A stretch of 64,000 bases of DNA. Source: Lobosporangium transversale. Taxonomy: Eukaryota; Mortierellomycota; Mortierellomycetes; Mortierellales; Mortierellaceae. The DNA lies in NCBI RefSeq assembly GCF_002105155.1, contig NW_019029032.1, forward strand, positions 186,001 to 250,000. The letters run 5' to 3'. Shown one piece after another: positions 37,304 through 49,240 of this stretch. The stretch's first letter is position 1. Each line of letters begins with the position of its first letter. The notes beneath the pieces were generated by a model. The model searched no databases. It was given only the letters and a program-made list of their open reading frames with translations, and was not told the DNA's origin. Position numbers and translations under genes: made by a program.

Positions 37304-40300
37304 CATCCATTTATTTTTTGATTATTAAAATGCGCCCTTTTTTCTTTTTTCTTTTGTGGTTTATTCCACATCATCTCTGTCGAACAGTCGGTGATTTCCC
37401 TAGCCCTTCGCCCAGCGATATGTATGCAAAGAAAGGCAGTCAACCTCCTCCCAATCCCGTTATGCAGGGTGCGGGAAAGAAAAAAAGACCACCCACTGGC
37501 ACAAACGACCGACCTTTACCCGATGGCGTTGCCGGTTCCAACAAGAAGCGTATTAAGCATAATCATCCTGAGAGCGGCGGTATTTCACCGCCTATCTCAG
37601 CCACACAGGCCTCCGTTGTAACCAAGAACCCTGCTAGTGTTGAAGAGCTTGCCTTTTTTGACCGTGTTAAACGATTCTTGGGAAATAAGCAAACTTACAA
37701 CGAGTTTCTCAAGCTGCTTAATCTCTTTAGTCAAGATATTTTGGATCGCAAGCTGCTGGTCGAAAAGGTGGAAACTTTCCTAGCTCCGAACAAGGATCTT
37801 ATGGAGTGGTTTAAGGCGTTCGTTGGATGGGATGGCAAAGACGAAGTTATCGAAAATGTCGCAGCGTATCGAGAAAAAGTTGACCTCAACACTTGCCGAA
37901 GATATGGCGAGAGCTATCGTCTATTGCCAAAGAGTGTAAGCGAGCGTGTCACATGCTCTTGATGGCTTTTTTTTTTTTTTCTTTTTTTTTGTTTTCCTTT
38001 GGCGTTTTCCTTTGGCGTTTTCCTGATATTTATTCGTATTTGATATGAGGTGTTTTTAGGAGACCATGTTGCCTTGCACGGGTCGCGATGAAATGTGCTG
38101 GGAGGTATTGAACGATGTCTGGGCCTCTCATCCTAACTGGTCTGGGGAAGGCGAAGGATTCATGCCTCACAAGAAGAATCAGTTCGAGGAGGCTTTGCAT
38201 AAGTGCGAGGAGGAGCGTTATGAATTTGATATGAACATTGAGGCCAATCTGCATACGATTGCTCTTTTGGAGCCCATTGCCAAGCAAATCCAGAGCATGT
38301 CATTAGACGAGCGGGCCCGGTTCAAACTCCCTGAAGGTCTTGGAGGGTCCTCTAAAACTATATATAAGCGTATTATCAAAAAGATTTATGACGATGAGCG
38401 CGGTTCCCGTGGCGCTGAAGTTATTGATGCCCTCCATAACAATCCCGCCATTGCGGTGCCTGTCGTTCTCAAACGATTGAAACAGAAGGACGAGGAATGG
38501 AAGAAATCGCAGGTAAGACTTTTTGTACATCACAAAGTTATTCAAAAAGGATCCATTCCAGTACAGTTGGTTGACATGGATTGCGACTTTTGATGTCTAG
38601 CGCGATTGGAACAAAGTCTGGCGCGAGGTTGATTCTAGAAACTTTTATAAAGCATTGGATCATCAAGGCTTTACGTTCAAGGCGACAGACAAAAAGTATA
38701 TTACATCCAAGGCTCTTGTCGCAGAAATTGAGGCCCTTCGTCGGGAACAGATTGACAGACGCCTTGTTCCCTCAGTTCGTCCACGCTACCAGTTCCAGTA
38801 TGATTTCAAAGACCCCTCCCTCTTCCGCGACACCAACAATCTTATCCTATCCTTCCTTGATCGCCAAAATTCATATGTCAACAGTGATAGAGAGAAGATG
38901 GAGAGTTTTATCAAGGAATTTGTACCTCAGTTTTTCTGCTTGGATAGTCAATTCATGAATGAAGTCGATGTTATAATGGGAGGAGGAGGAGATGATGAAT
39001 CAACCTCAATAGATAAAGATCGACATGTGTCGAAACAGGGAGATGCACAGGTGAAAGTGGAGCCTAAGGATGATTCCATTGCCGTTACTGGTCCTAGAGT
39101 ACCAGTATCGGCTGATAAAGACCAGGCACGCACTTCGTCTCCCAATACCAACAACACGTGGATCCAAGTTGGGAACTATGATGTCAAGCCTACCAGCTTG
39201 GGAACTAACCCTGCCTCCGATGAAACGAAGCGTATGGCGCATAACTTTTTCGGTAACCAGTACTATTACTGCTTCTTCCGCCTATATCAGCTTGTGTATA
39301 TTCGACTGGAGACTATTAAACTTGCGGCTTCTGAATTGAGCAAAACTGCTTCGGAGCGCAAGATGATCAATCCTGCAGCTATTGATCTTGGCTTGCAGGA
39401 TCCTGAGACTGCCGAGCCGGATATGGGTGAATCTGGCGATAGCTACATCAAACTCCTAGGATTGATCCATAAGGTCTTTGATGGAGAGCTGGAGCAAATA
39501 GCATTCGAAGAGCAGGCTCGTCATATCTTTGCGACCAAAGCCTATATTGTGTTTACACTGGACAAGGTCATTGCAGCTTTGCTCAAGAATGTAAGTGGGA
39601 GCAAGTTATGAACGAGTTTTCATTGGGTGATGTATCTTATCGCAGTGTCAAATATTGATTCAGTGTATCTTCAAAAATAATTAATTTTCTAGGTTCACGT
39701 AATTGTAACTGATCAACGATGCAATGAACTTATCGCTATGTTCGTCAAGGATCGTCAGCATGAAAAGAACAGTAGGAGGCAGCAAATCATATATCGCATG
39801 CAAGCAGATGCAGTTGTTGGCGATGAGAATCTTTACAAGATTGAATACGTACGTTTTCATCCCTACCTAACAAATAATTATCCATTTGAGCATTATTTTA
39901 ACACATTTCCCCTTATTTGGATCGATCGTTTAACTAGGCCAAGGATGAACTGTCAATGACCATTCAGTTACTAAGCAAGAATGATTATACGTTGGACACT
40001 GCGATTTCATCGGAGGAGAAATGGGGATACTATATTGATAGCTATGTGCTGCTGACACCAACAGAAGGTGTGCTCCCATCCAGTTTCCCAACGTTCTTGA
40101 AAAGAAATCTACCCTCCAACATCCCGGAAGAACCACAACAGGATATCGTCACCCACAGTGGGTTGGAAGTAAAGATTTGTATAAATACATACAAGATTTT
40201 CTTTGTAAACACGACCGAAGATTTTTTCCAGCGCAAAGGCCGTAAAGTGAGCATGGAAAAATTGGCCAAGAACAGGGCACAGCGATCACAGAAGATGCAA

Positions 40301-40537
40301 ACTTGGCTGAAATCCACCCTTGAGGAGCATGGCTCAGATGAGACTGAACTGACATCTGCGTTCCAAAAGTGGGCTGTCGAGGGACCAGAAGATGTTAAGC
40401 AGGGAGTGGTGACAAATGTCAAAACAATACCAGCAACAGAGCATAACCCAGAGAGGAAGGTTTATATTACGACCATGCCTAAGGATCCTACGACTGAGGA
40501 TAAGGATGTGACGATGGTCAGTGTAGAAGATTCATAG
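35233..40537 (+). CDS. SIN3: SIN3 transcriptional corepressor
   Basis: Scaffold of the SIN3/RPD3 histone deacetylase complex in the nucleus. Exons 35233-35306, 35443-36105, 36299-36743, 36838-36924, 37025-37214, 37388-37935, 38060-38512, 38601-39590, 39693-39848 and 39938-40537 give 1401 aa, all GT-AG and in phase. An N-terminal Pro/His/Ser-rich region of about 200 aa precedes PAH1 (about 207-278, [20 protein letters not shown]), PAH2 (about 380-448, [20 protein letters not shown]) and PAH3 (about 568-635, [20 protein letters not shown]). The HDAC-interaction region starts at about 660 ([32 protein letters not shown]), followed by the conserved Sin3a C-terminal region ([20 protein letters not shown]). 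Yeast has a fourth PAH; I did not see a clear one here. Introns 5 and 6 hold T runs. Confidence 0.96.
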
Positions 40538-40928
40538 CGACAGTGCATGTTGCATATTCCACATGCTTTGTAGAATTGTATCCCGCCTATGCTAGTTCCT
40601 GTTATCGTCGATCGATAATACGAGAATGATTGATTGCTTTACATATAGTATTTTTTTTAATACATTTTGCTGTATGCACGTAACTATGCATCCCGAACTT
40701 TTGCCTAAGATGTTTGCTCTTGGTTGCCTCTGTGATTACCTCCACTGGAGAGGTTCCAATCTTTATTAGTGTAAAAGCAGGGTAACATGTCGACTCTAAG
40801 CCTAAGCACTCCAGAGACAAAATTGTTAAAGAATAGACGTGATTGCTTGCTTTGCGTGTACATATTGAGCTCTCATTGGCTAGGAAACTAATATTACTAC
40901 ATAGTGATAAAAAAAAAAAATCATAACA
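40538..40928. other. Short intergenic region between SIN3 and NAD(P)HX dehydratase
   Basis: Holds the SIN3 3' flank and the promoter of the next gene, with an A run just before its ATG. No gene seen. Confidence 0.5.
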
Positions 40929-42670
40929 ATGCTTCTTCGCCAATTCTTGTTCATAACACGCAAGCATCCATCATTCAGCCTCAGTTCAGCTTGTCCTCTC
41001 CATCTCACCTCTCATCGCTTTGCTCTTGTCTACTCCCCCCAGTTCATTACTTCGAGGATACATAACAGAAATATGACTTCGCTTAGTGAGCGACAACAGG
41101 AGGCCGCTACCATGCCTACCTATGCAGATTACCGAAAGCTTATTCCCCCACTCACTGCGAACCTTCACAAAGGCCAGGGAGGTAGGAGAACATTCACACT
41201 GCAGAGTATATTGACATGAGTGCAATAATGTAATAAATATATGCTATATCTTGACAAAATTCTTATTTTTCTTACACAGGACGTATTGGGATCATTGGAG
41301 GATCAGCCGAGTATGCGACAAAGAAACTTATTTTATTTTATTTTTTTGATATTTTGAGCTGAATATTAATGAAATTTGCTACAATTGATGGTCACTTCTC
41401 GTCTGACTAGCTACACTGGAGCTCCATACTTTAGTGGCATGGCTGCTTTAAGGCTTGTAAGTCCAAGATAGGCTCATTGAGAGGATATAAAGAGATTTAT
41501 CACTTAACTAAAATGAGCAACCATTTATTCATTACTCTTTTTAGGGAGCTGACCTCTGTCATATCATTTGTGATGAGGATGCGGCTACAGCAATCAAATC
41601 ATACACTCCTGATTTTATTGTCCATCCGTACATCAAAATCCGAGCCACATCTGATCTTGCTGGCATGGATGAAAAAAAGATTAGAGACATTTGGGCGCAA
41701 ACGTTTGATGATATTGGCACACTCTTGAAGCGACTACATGTGTTGGTCGTTGGACCAGGTCTTTCGCGTGATAAGAAGATGCTTCAGTGCGCAAAACATG
41801 CCATCGAGAAGGCTAAAGAACTTGATATGCCAATTGTCATTGATGCAGTAAGTGTCTTAAAAAGAAGAGAAGAGAAAAGATTAATCATACATATTAGTAT
41901 ATTAATGTCGCGATCATTTGTGACAATAATTTTTTAGGATGGCCTCTTCCTAGTCCAGAATGAACCAGACTTAGTGCAAGGGTACACCAAGGCAGTGCTG
42001 ACGCCTAATATTGTTGAATTTGGTCGTCTTTGTAGCGCTAAGGTAGTTGCAGTTATAAATAATAGCGGGTGTTGTGTAGCTGGTAGGTATCTAGAGTAAG
42101 GTGCTGATTTAAAGTGTCTATTACATAGGACATCGATGCCGAAGATCAGGACTTGCAAGAGCCAGCGGTCCTGAAGCTTTCAAAGGCGTTTGGTGGGGTT
42201 ATCATTATTCAAAAGGGATCAGTAGACGCGATATCTGACGGCAAATCAGGTAGGCACGTATAGATATACTGGTGTGTAATTGCCCCGACGTTTTGTGTTG
42301 ATTTTAATAAATTCATTGCAAACCATCAACTGTTCTAGTCCATGCGGTTTCAAACGAAGGTGGACTGAAGCGCTCTGGAGGGCAAGGCGATATTCTGACG
42401 GGCCTTTTGGCTACATCCTTAGGCTGGGCTCTTACTTATTCAAAAGATTCCACTAATCAAACACATCCAGCAGCCTCTGCAGAGAAAGCAGCCATGACTG
42501 CATGTTTTGGAGCCTGCGTGATCAATCGTGAGTGCTCGCGCCTAGCATACCAGAAACATAAGCGTTCCGTTCAATCATCGGATGTCATTAAAGAGATTGG
42601 TCCATTCTTTATTACGTTCTATGACAAGGCGCGACCGAATGCTCAATGGGGCGAGGCAATTTATGGATGA
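40929..42670 (+). CDS. ATP/ADP-dependent (S)-NAD(P)H-hydrate dehydratase
   Basis: Metabolite-repair enzyme that converts damaged NADHX/NADPHX back to NAD(P)H (mammalian CARKD/NAXD, yeast YKL151C). Exons 40929-41181, 41280-41310, 41411-41456, 41545-41847, 41938-42042, 42129-42249 and 42339-42670 give 396 aa. The small exons restore [20 protein letters not shown], a hallmark of the family, then [59 protein letters not shown] and [14 protein letters not shown]. The N-terminus [16 protein letters not shown] looks like a mitochondrial targeting sequence, and an internal in-frame ATG (MTSLSERQ, about residue 49) could give a cytosolic form; dual localisation is known for the family, so this is plausible but inferred. 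Confidence 0.93.
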
Positions 42671-42791
42671 GTTATGAATCAAAGCCACAGACTGCTTTTC
42701 TTAATTGGAACGAAAATAGCTCGACTTATGATAGTTCCACTATATTCTCAATATTAAAACAGAGTCTTTGACACATTGATCGTCCTCCGTC

Positions 42792-44477
42792 ATGATGTTG
42801 CGATGCGTGAGGGCAACAGTTGCCAATGTTCCTAGGTCATCATCTTTGCTGGGCAAATCCTTGCGATCCACGGTCGTATCGGCTTCCCGAGCACGAATTC
42901 ATTCATTACATGCAACACGCGCTACTAATGCAGCAGCTCAAGCTGACAGTAAAAGTGATAATCTACCCGACGATACCGACACACCGCTATCCAAAGATAT
43001 TCACGTAGCTGCGAGTACGGACTACAATACCAACCATAAATCATTTGAGCAACAGAAGACCCGTCTGATGACTTCAATGGATATGCTCTATCAAGTTCAG
43101 GATGCTCCTTCTGAGAAATTAGATGCCATGCCCTTTGACGACCAGGAAGCACAATACTGGGCGCGTCGTATGCATGCAGCCATGGAGGACCTCGAACAGG
43201 GAGTCACGCGTCTTCGCATTGCTGGTAATCAAATGATCTACTAACGTCAAGTTCCAACGGGAAATGTTTTTCTATCCAGTTGCTATGTGAGTACTGAAAA
43301 GCCAACTTCCCCATCTTGCTTCTTGGTTTTAGTTGTCGGTGAATCCAGTGGGCAGGAGTCGATCATAGATCTACTACTTCCGAGTGAACAGGGCATTCGG
43401 CGATCAGCCAAGGAGACAGGAAAAATTCATCGTATTCGCTACGGTACAAAATATCAGCTCATTGAGGATGGATCAGAAAACGTGGAACTGGCTCCTATTA
43501 GTTGGCTCGAGGGTTTAACCGACAGGGATGGAAGCGAAATTGTTGAGGTCCCAGGTAAGAAGATGAAGTGGATAGACAAAGTCAAGAGATTAGCTTCCTG
43601 TCACGCAAACTGCAGCAGAATTTAAATATGACCTTTTTTCTCCCCCTCGATCACGCCATAGGCCTGGATTTGGATGGCTTGATGATGGACGATATTGTAT
43701 TCAGTAGCGACTTGATCTTACTTAGGACGGATGCCCAACGTCAACTTTCTTTGGAGCGTGAACAGCACTTTTTGAATCGGTATCGTCACAAATCACAGAT
43801 CCTCATCGTTGCCGACATGAACTTGCTGGACACTTCTTCAGAAGCTTTAACGTTATCGAACATCAAAGCGAACCTTGCACACGCGGTGAAATCAACTGTC
43901 GGCGGATATAGCAATATTCAACATTATAATCATCAGACAACTACTGTCGCTAAGATCTTACGTATCTCCAATCCAGATCCTATTCCCCCTATCGTTGAGT
44001 TGATCCCTCGTACACAGTCCGAAAACCGCTACCTGGAGGCTGTTGGTACGCTTCAAAGGGTTGTAGCAGAAACGTTGCTTGTGGAAGGGGCTGAACTTCA
44101 GAGCGATCACCACCGACGTGCGGCTCTTTTGACAAGGTGCCGCGACCTTGTTGTTGCAGGTGTTGAGAATATGGAAAACCGACTCCAGAGGCGTTTAGAA
44201 ACTTTTTCTAAAGTAGACAAGCTCTCAGAATTAGCTACACAGGAGATCAAGCGAATCGAGTCTGCAGAGCAAGAGAGGATGATGGCGCAAGTCACGGGTG
44301 GCGAGATTGATAAAGATGTGGGGCAGATGAGGCGCGTATTGGACCAATTTTTTAAATCTGAAGTGCCCTTTTGGATGTTGTTTGCAAGGAGTGGAGAGAT
44401 TGCAGAACGAATGCATGAGTTATGGACTGTTGGTGCTTTTGCAGAAACGGAGCATCGCGTAAGGAGACTTTTTTTTT

Positions 44478-44513
<36 letters not shown>

Positions 44514-44571
44514 AGAAGAGGCATTCTTCATTTCAACATGTGCTAAACCTTATAATAGTATGCAGAGTAAC

Positions 44572-44606
<35 letters not shown>

Positions 44607-45214
44607 AAAAAAAAATACCAGATGGCATATGCTTTGGGACGTCTGCACCAGAGTTCACAGGAGGCTTTCAGAACAATCTTCCAGGAAATTGAGACACTTG
44701 AAATCAAACTAGAACATACTCGACCTATTGGTAGCACAGCAGTTTTACATGATCTAGCCAATGTGCGTCAATTGTTAAATCACGCACAGAATGATACTCA
44801 GCAGGAAATCAAGGACAAGGATGCGTTCGTGGTCAGTAATATTGTCTGGAAACATCGAAATGCATACGGTACTGTGGAGAGATCTCTCAAAGCTGGTCGC
44901 CCTGGCGCATTGGAGCGTCTTCAGATGCGAGGACAGATTGCGTTAGCGCAAGGTTTGGGACTACAAGGCACCGCGCTGTTTGCTGGGTTAGGACTGGCAC
45001 AACAATATCCACCCGAGGTTTATTTGACTAGTGGGACATTATTAGCATTAGCAGGACTAGGATATATGCAAGTTAGGTGGAAAGCAGCCGAGAGGGAGTT
45101 CAAAGCGGAAGCGGAAGCATTAGCAGAAAAGCTGAAGCATGATATTGTGGTATGTAAAATTACTATGGGATTTCCGCGGAAATGCATATTCATCTCTTAC
45201 TGCTATTAATATTT

Positions 45215-45245
<31 letters not shown>

Positions 45246-45446
45246 CAAAACCTGATGTCGTGAATGTATTGTTTGTAGGAAACATACAATGACCAAGTGA
45301 ACAAAACAATTGTTAATCCATTGACAGGTGTTGTTCAGCAACTGGACAAGAGCTTGAGTGAGCGCCTTTTAAGGTCATTAGAGCAGCGCAAGGTCTTGAC
45401 AAGGATCAAGCGTGACGCTCAAGGCGAAGATGAGATCAAATTCTAG
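42792..45446 (+). CDS. Mitochondrial inner-membrane protein, possibly Mmc1-like
   Basis: Exons 42792-43224, 43333-43554, 43662-44458, 44622-45149 and 45279-45446 give 715 aa in consistent phase. The N-terminus (MMLRCVRATVANVPRSSSLL) is basic and Ser-rich, typical of mitochondrial import. After about residue 144 comes a degenerate nucleotide-binding-like stretch, IAGVVGESSGQESIIDLLLP, without a proper P-loop lysine. Long helical, coiled-coil-prone parts follow (VENMENRLQRRLETFSKVDK, LATQEIKRIESAEQERM). Near the C-terminus are two hydrophobic segments (GLGLQGTALFAGLGLA and VYLTSGTLLALAGLGYMQV) and a final amphipathic helix. This layout resembles fungal Mmc1-type proteins with a dynamin-like fold on the inner mitochondrial membrane; I assign that name with only moderate confidence. 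Intron 3 contains A29 and T31 runs facing each other. Confidence 0.75.
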
Positions 45447-48400
45447 TTCTTTCATCATTATTCATCTGTTTTGGCATAAACTATCTTAAACTGTTATCTA
45501 TAGATACTTTTTTTTTTCTTTCCTTTTACTTCCTATGCTATTGTGGATGTGAATAGATTTTAAAATGCTGTCAAGAGGAAAGGAGCAATAATCTGTACTG
45601 CATGCTACGCTTTCGATCATCTGTATATATAATTCATCAAATTTGTTATTCTATACACCACATGGCGTAGACAATTACACAAAAATGAGTTCACAGATTT
45701 AATTTTAAAGTAAAATAAACTATACAAATATAAAATCGATAATCTAGCGTTTGTCGTGTGGAGTATTTAAGAAAGAAGAAACGTGTCGAGTCCCAAGGAG
45801 AGGATCACAAACCAGATAACTTTGATAGTGTATGATCATGGTAGTTTGATAATGTTATCCTTTTCCATGCGGATCCCTTGTGCAACCATGATAAAAGAAA
45901 TCGATCAACAAAAAGACTCATGACCTTGCCCTTAAAAAAAACCATCCATTCCGGGGTTCAAACGATATTGCTCACTGCGCTCTGGTAATCTTCAGTTTAG
46001 TAGTCCTGAATATATGAATCTAAATATATCAAGATAAGAATGAGTGTTGTTGTGATCGCATGGAGTATAAGGTTGAAGAAGAAGCAAACCTTTACCCTAT
46101 TCAGCAGGGTCTCCCTTGGACATGAACAGATTGATAACAGAAAATCAAAGCCTGCTGCTATGAATCAGTTTCTACAGACTGTCCACCAATCCCGTACGAA
46201 TATCAGCGATTCAGATTCAGAAAGAAACATTATATTTTTATATTCTTTCCGTGTTTAAATATTCATTCTGCCACATAAATGAATCAATAGTTTGTTGCTT
46301 GTTGTCGAAAGAGTACAGAGTATAGAATACAAATGTATATTCATCCGCTTATCAGTTTCACATCGCATCACTTTTTTTTTTTTTTTTTTTTGTTTGGATT
46401 CATAAGTAGGTATATATATATTCATAACTGCCAAATTGTCTTTGTAGAAATGTAGCATCGAAAGTAATGGTTGTTTGTATCAAGATAAGGACTTGCATGC
46501 CACACAGACAATACGCCACATGACAATAGATTTCCGAGAGGGATGGTAAAACTCGGCGGTATGTAAAAAAGCTTATCATGACAAACGAGATGATGCAGGA
46601 GGAAGAAACAAGCAAGATGAACTTCGTTTACATAAGAGATATTGTGCAAATGTATAGTATATAAATATATATATCTGTCAGGACTTCCATAACGCTGTAA
46701 TCCCTGTATAGACCCGCCGAATGAAGCAAGTAAACACATAAAAGTTATACATCCCACTTTCTTTCTCGGCAGATCAAGGGAATTTAAGGCTACACCTTCG
46801 GAGGAAAAATATTAAAATGAGAGGGGAAATGTTTATCTTATTGAGGATTCTATCTGTCGTGAGACCCATCCTTGCTTTCACCCGCAATTGTCCAAGTTTT
46901 ACTTTTTGTTGCACAAAACATAAACAAAGCTTTCAGGACACAGCACTAGGCTGCCCACATTAATTTGCTTCGGGTTACAACCAACTGTCCATAGCTTCGT
47001 CTCCACATCCATTCCTAGATATATTTAACCTTGATATGTAAAGAAAAGGGGCCAAAAGCAAAAAGGTTGTCCAGCTCGTTTGCTTCATTAGGTAAAGGAT
47101 GAAAGCTCTCCTAGTTCCGATTATTTATCGTCTGTATCGCATGAATCGGAGCAAGGCATGGCCCAACTCCACTCATAGGTACTCTCTACTAGGGGGACTA
47201 TATCCCATATTGCATTGTGTTTGACCATAGTGCGAAAGGTCTGTTCGCATACAAGCACATATGGGCTCAATGGTATCCAGCTTTGCAAAAAGATTTAGGA
47301 GTTCTTATTTCATGTTGCCATATATCGTACACCACAATATTGAACTACATTGAAGCATTTACACGATTATTGTGAAGAATGTTCATTGGTTAAAACCAAG
47401 AAACATGGTTGCAAAGAGAATATCTTTTGATGTTGTGGAGAGGTTTTTATTATGATTCTGATTAATCTTTTATGACATATTCTATGCCTTACAATGCAGT
47501 GCTCAGGGCAGTAATCTCTCTAGTGTAGATCTGAGAGGAAAGAGGAAGAGAAAAGGGATCAACAGGCAGTGGCGATGTGAATGTATGGAAAATTGGAGGC
47601 TTTTTTTCTTTTCTTTTTTTTGCACTACACGCATGCATGAAGCATGACACTTCGTTAGTTCCGATATCTTCCCGATAGATGGCTGGAAGTGTCTGCACTA
47701 ACTATAAATTTTAAGCACACGTTATCAGTTAAGGAACATGCGACTGTCTCAATTTTTTTTTATCTTTGGTCTTACCAGAAAACAAAAGTCACGGGCGATC
47801 AAAAACCCATGGAGCTTTGCACTAATCAACACTAATCAAATGTAGTCTGTTTCGTACCCTCTCGGAATCTGATCAACCACACACCAGAAAAGAATCAGAA
47901 TTATTGTGGAGAGAGGTGTATACTTTTTTTACGGGCAAAAAAACGTATTGTAGCTTGTATAAAAATACCATGCGCGAACTTTTTCTGAACTAATGCATGA
48001 TGAAGTCGCATAGGAGGTCTACATGCTGTGCCTGTTAGTCGTTTCAAGCGAAGGGAAGAAAGTAGTATTATCACTCTAAATGAAATTAGCATGTAAAAAG
48101 GATATATGATAGGGGTCCTGCTCAGTGTTGATTTCTGTGCTCCCTTCATAGTGACAACGCATCTTTTTTTTTTTTTTTTTTTTTTTTGCATGTATGCTTA
48201 TACAAAATTTCAAGTGGGTTCTAGGTGTTGAGTCTATTGATTAACTTTGTGTATACAAAAATGTATGCACATCAAAGTGGCCGTGTGAGCCATGACATGA
48301 CCTGCCGGAAAGTTTATTCACCACACGCAAATACTTTGTGATTCCATATGAAAGCCTATAGTAACTTTGATTTCCTCAATAGACACTGCTCAAACTTTTT

Positions 48401-48760
48401 TTTAAATGTCCTTATTTAATCAATTCAATAAAGCATGAGTCTTATTTGAAGTCAAGAAAAATTGCGGAACAAATGACAAGACGGATGATTCCTTTTGTCC
48501 CTTGTGCATATCTCGGCTTTAGCTTGCCTTAAAGCGAAGCTCTATGGACAACTAGCGATCTCCATTAACTCGTTGAACCGGGAGCAGATGAGAGTACATG
48601 TCATTGTTGCTATTGTCACTACTGTAGTGAACGAAAGGAAAAAAAAAAAAAAAAGCGCAGGAATTTTTTTTTTTTTTTTTTGTTTTTTTGGTTCTTCTGC
48701 AACATGACAATCAAGATAATCAACAGACTCATCCTGCGGATTTGTGTCCAATCTCGGAAT
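45447..48760. other. Long intergenic region between the Mmc1-like gene and GLT1
   Basis: About 3.3 kb without a convincing gene on either strand. It has T runs near 46371-46391, 48164-48187 and 48666-48680, an A run at 48639-48654, and scattered ATATAT tracts. Short open frames are interrupted by homopolymers and match nothing I know. No tRNA cloverleaf was found. Confidence 0.55.
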
Positions 48761-49240
48761 CTATATAAACCCTCTACCCTGTCTCGGATTTTTTTTCCTT
48801 TTTTTTTTTTTTTTTTTTTCTTTCATTCTTGCTTTCTGCTCTCTGCTTGCTCCCCCCCACTCTCCTTCCTTCTCATCGCACTCCCCCCACTCTTGCTTTT
48901 GTTCATATTTCATCTATTTTTTTTGTCTTTGTTCTTTGTCCTTGTACAAAACACCTTTCCATTCCTGTACCTTTGTACACAATCTCCACCTACATATCCC
49001 ATTTCGAAATCCTAAAGAGACTGCTCACCTCTTTTTGCATATTCAATTCGGATCTTAATCATTTTTATTTTCTCTTTGTCGTTTTCTATCCATACCTTGT
49101 AATTCCTACCTTTGTATAACTTTTCAACCACTTCCTGTAACATTGCTGTATCGCTTTTCATTTTTTCTTGCTTGCCTATAATCCTTCGTCACTACAAACT
49201 TTTATTTTAGTATCTTTTACAGATCACTTCTCGTATTGAA
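48761..49240 (+). promoter_or_regulatory. GLT1 core promoter and C/T-rich leader
   Basis: TATA box CTATATAAAC at 48761-48770, followed by about 470 nt of strongly pyrimidine-rich plus strand up to the GLT1 ATG at 49241. The distance from TATA to ATG implies a long 5' UTR, or an unrecognised intron in it. Confidence 0.6.

Noticed and set aside
45930-46000. GGTTCAAAC sequence as a tRNA T-arm
   Set aside because: No matching acceptor stem, anticodon arm or D-arm could be placed around it.
46040-46757. Short ORFs of 67-111 codons on both strands upstream of GLT1
   Set aside because: No motif, overlapping each other in opposite directions and carrying homopolymer-derived Lys/Phe stretches; no leader or splice support.
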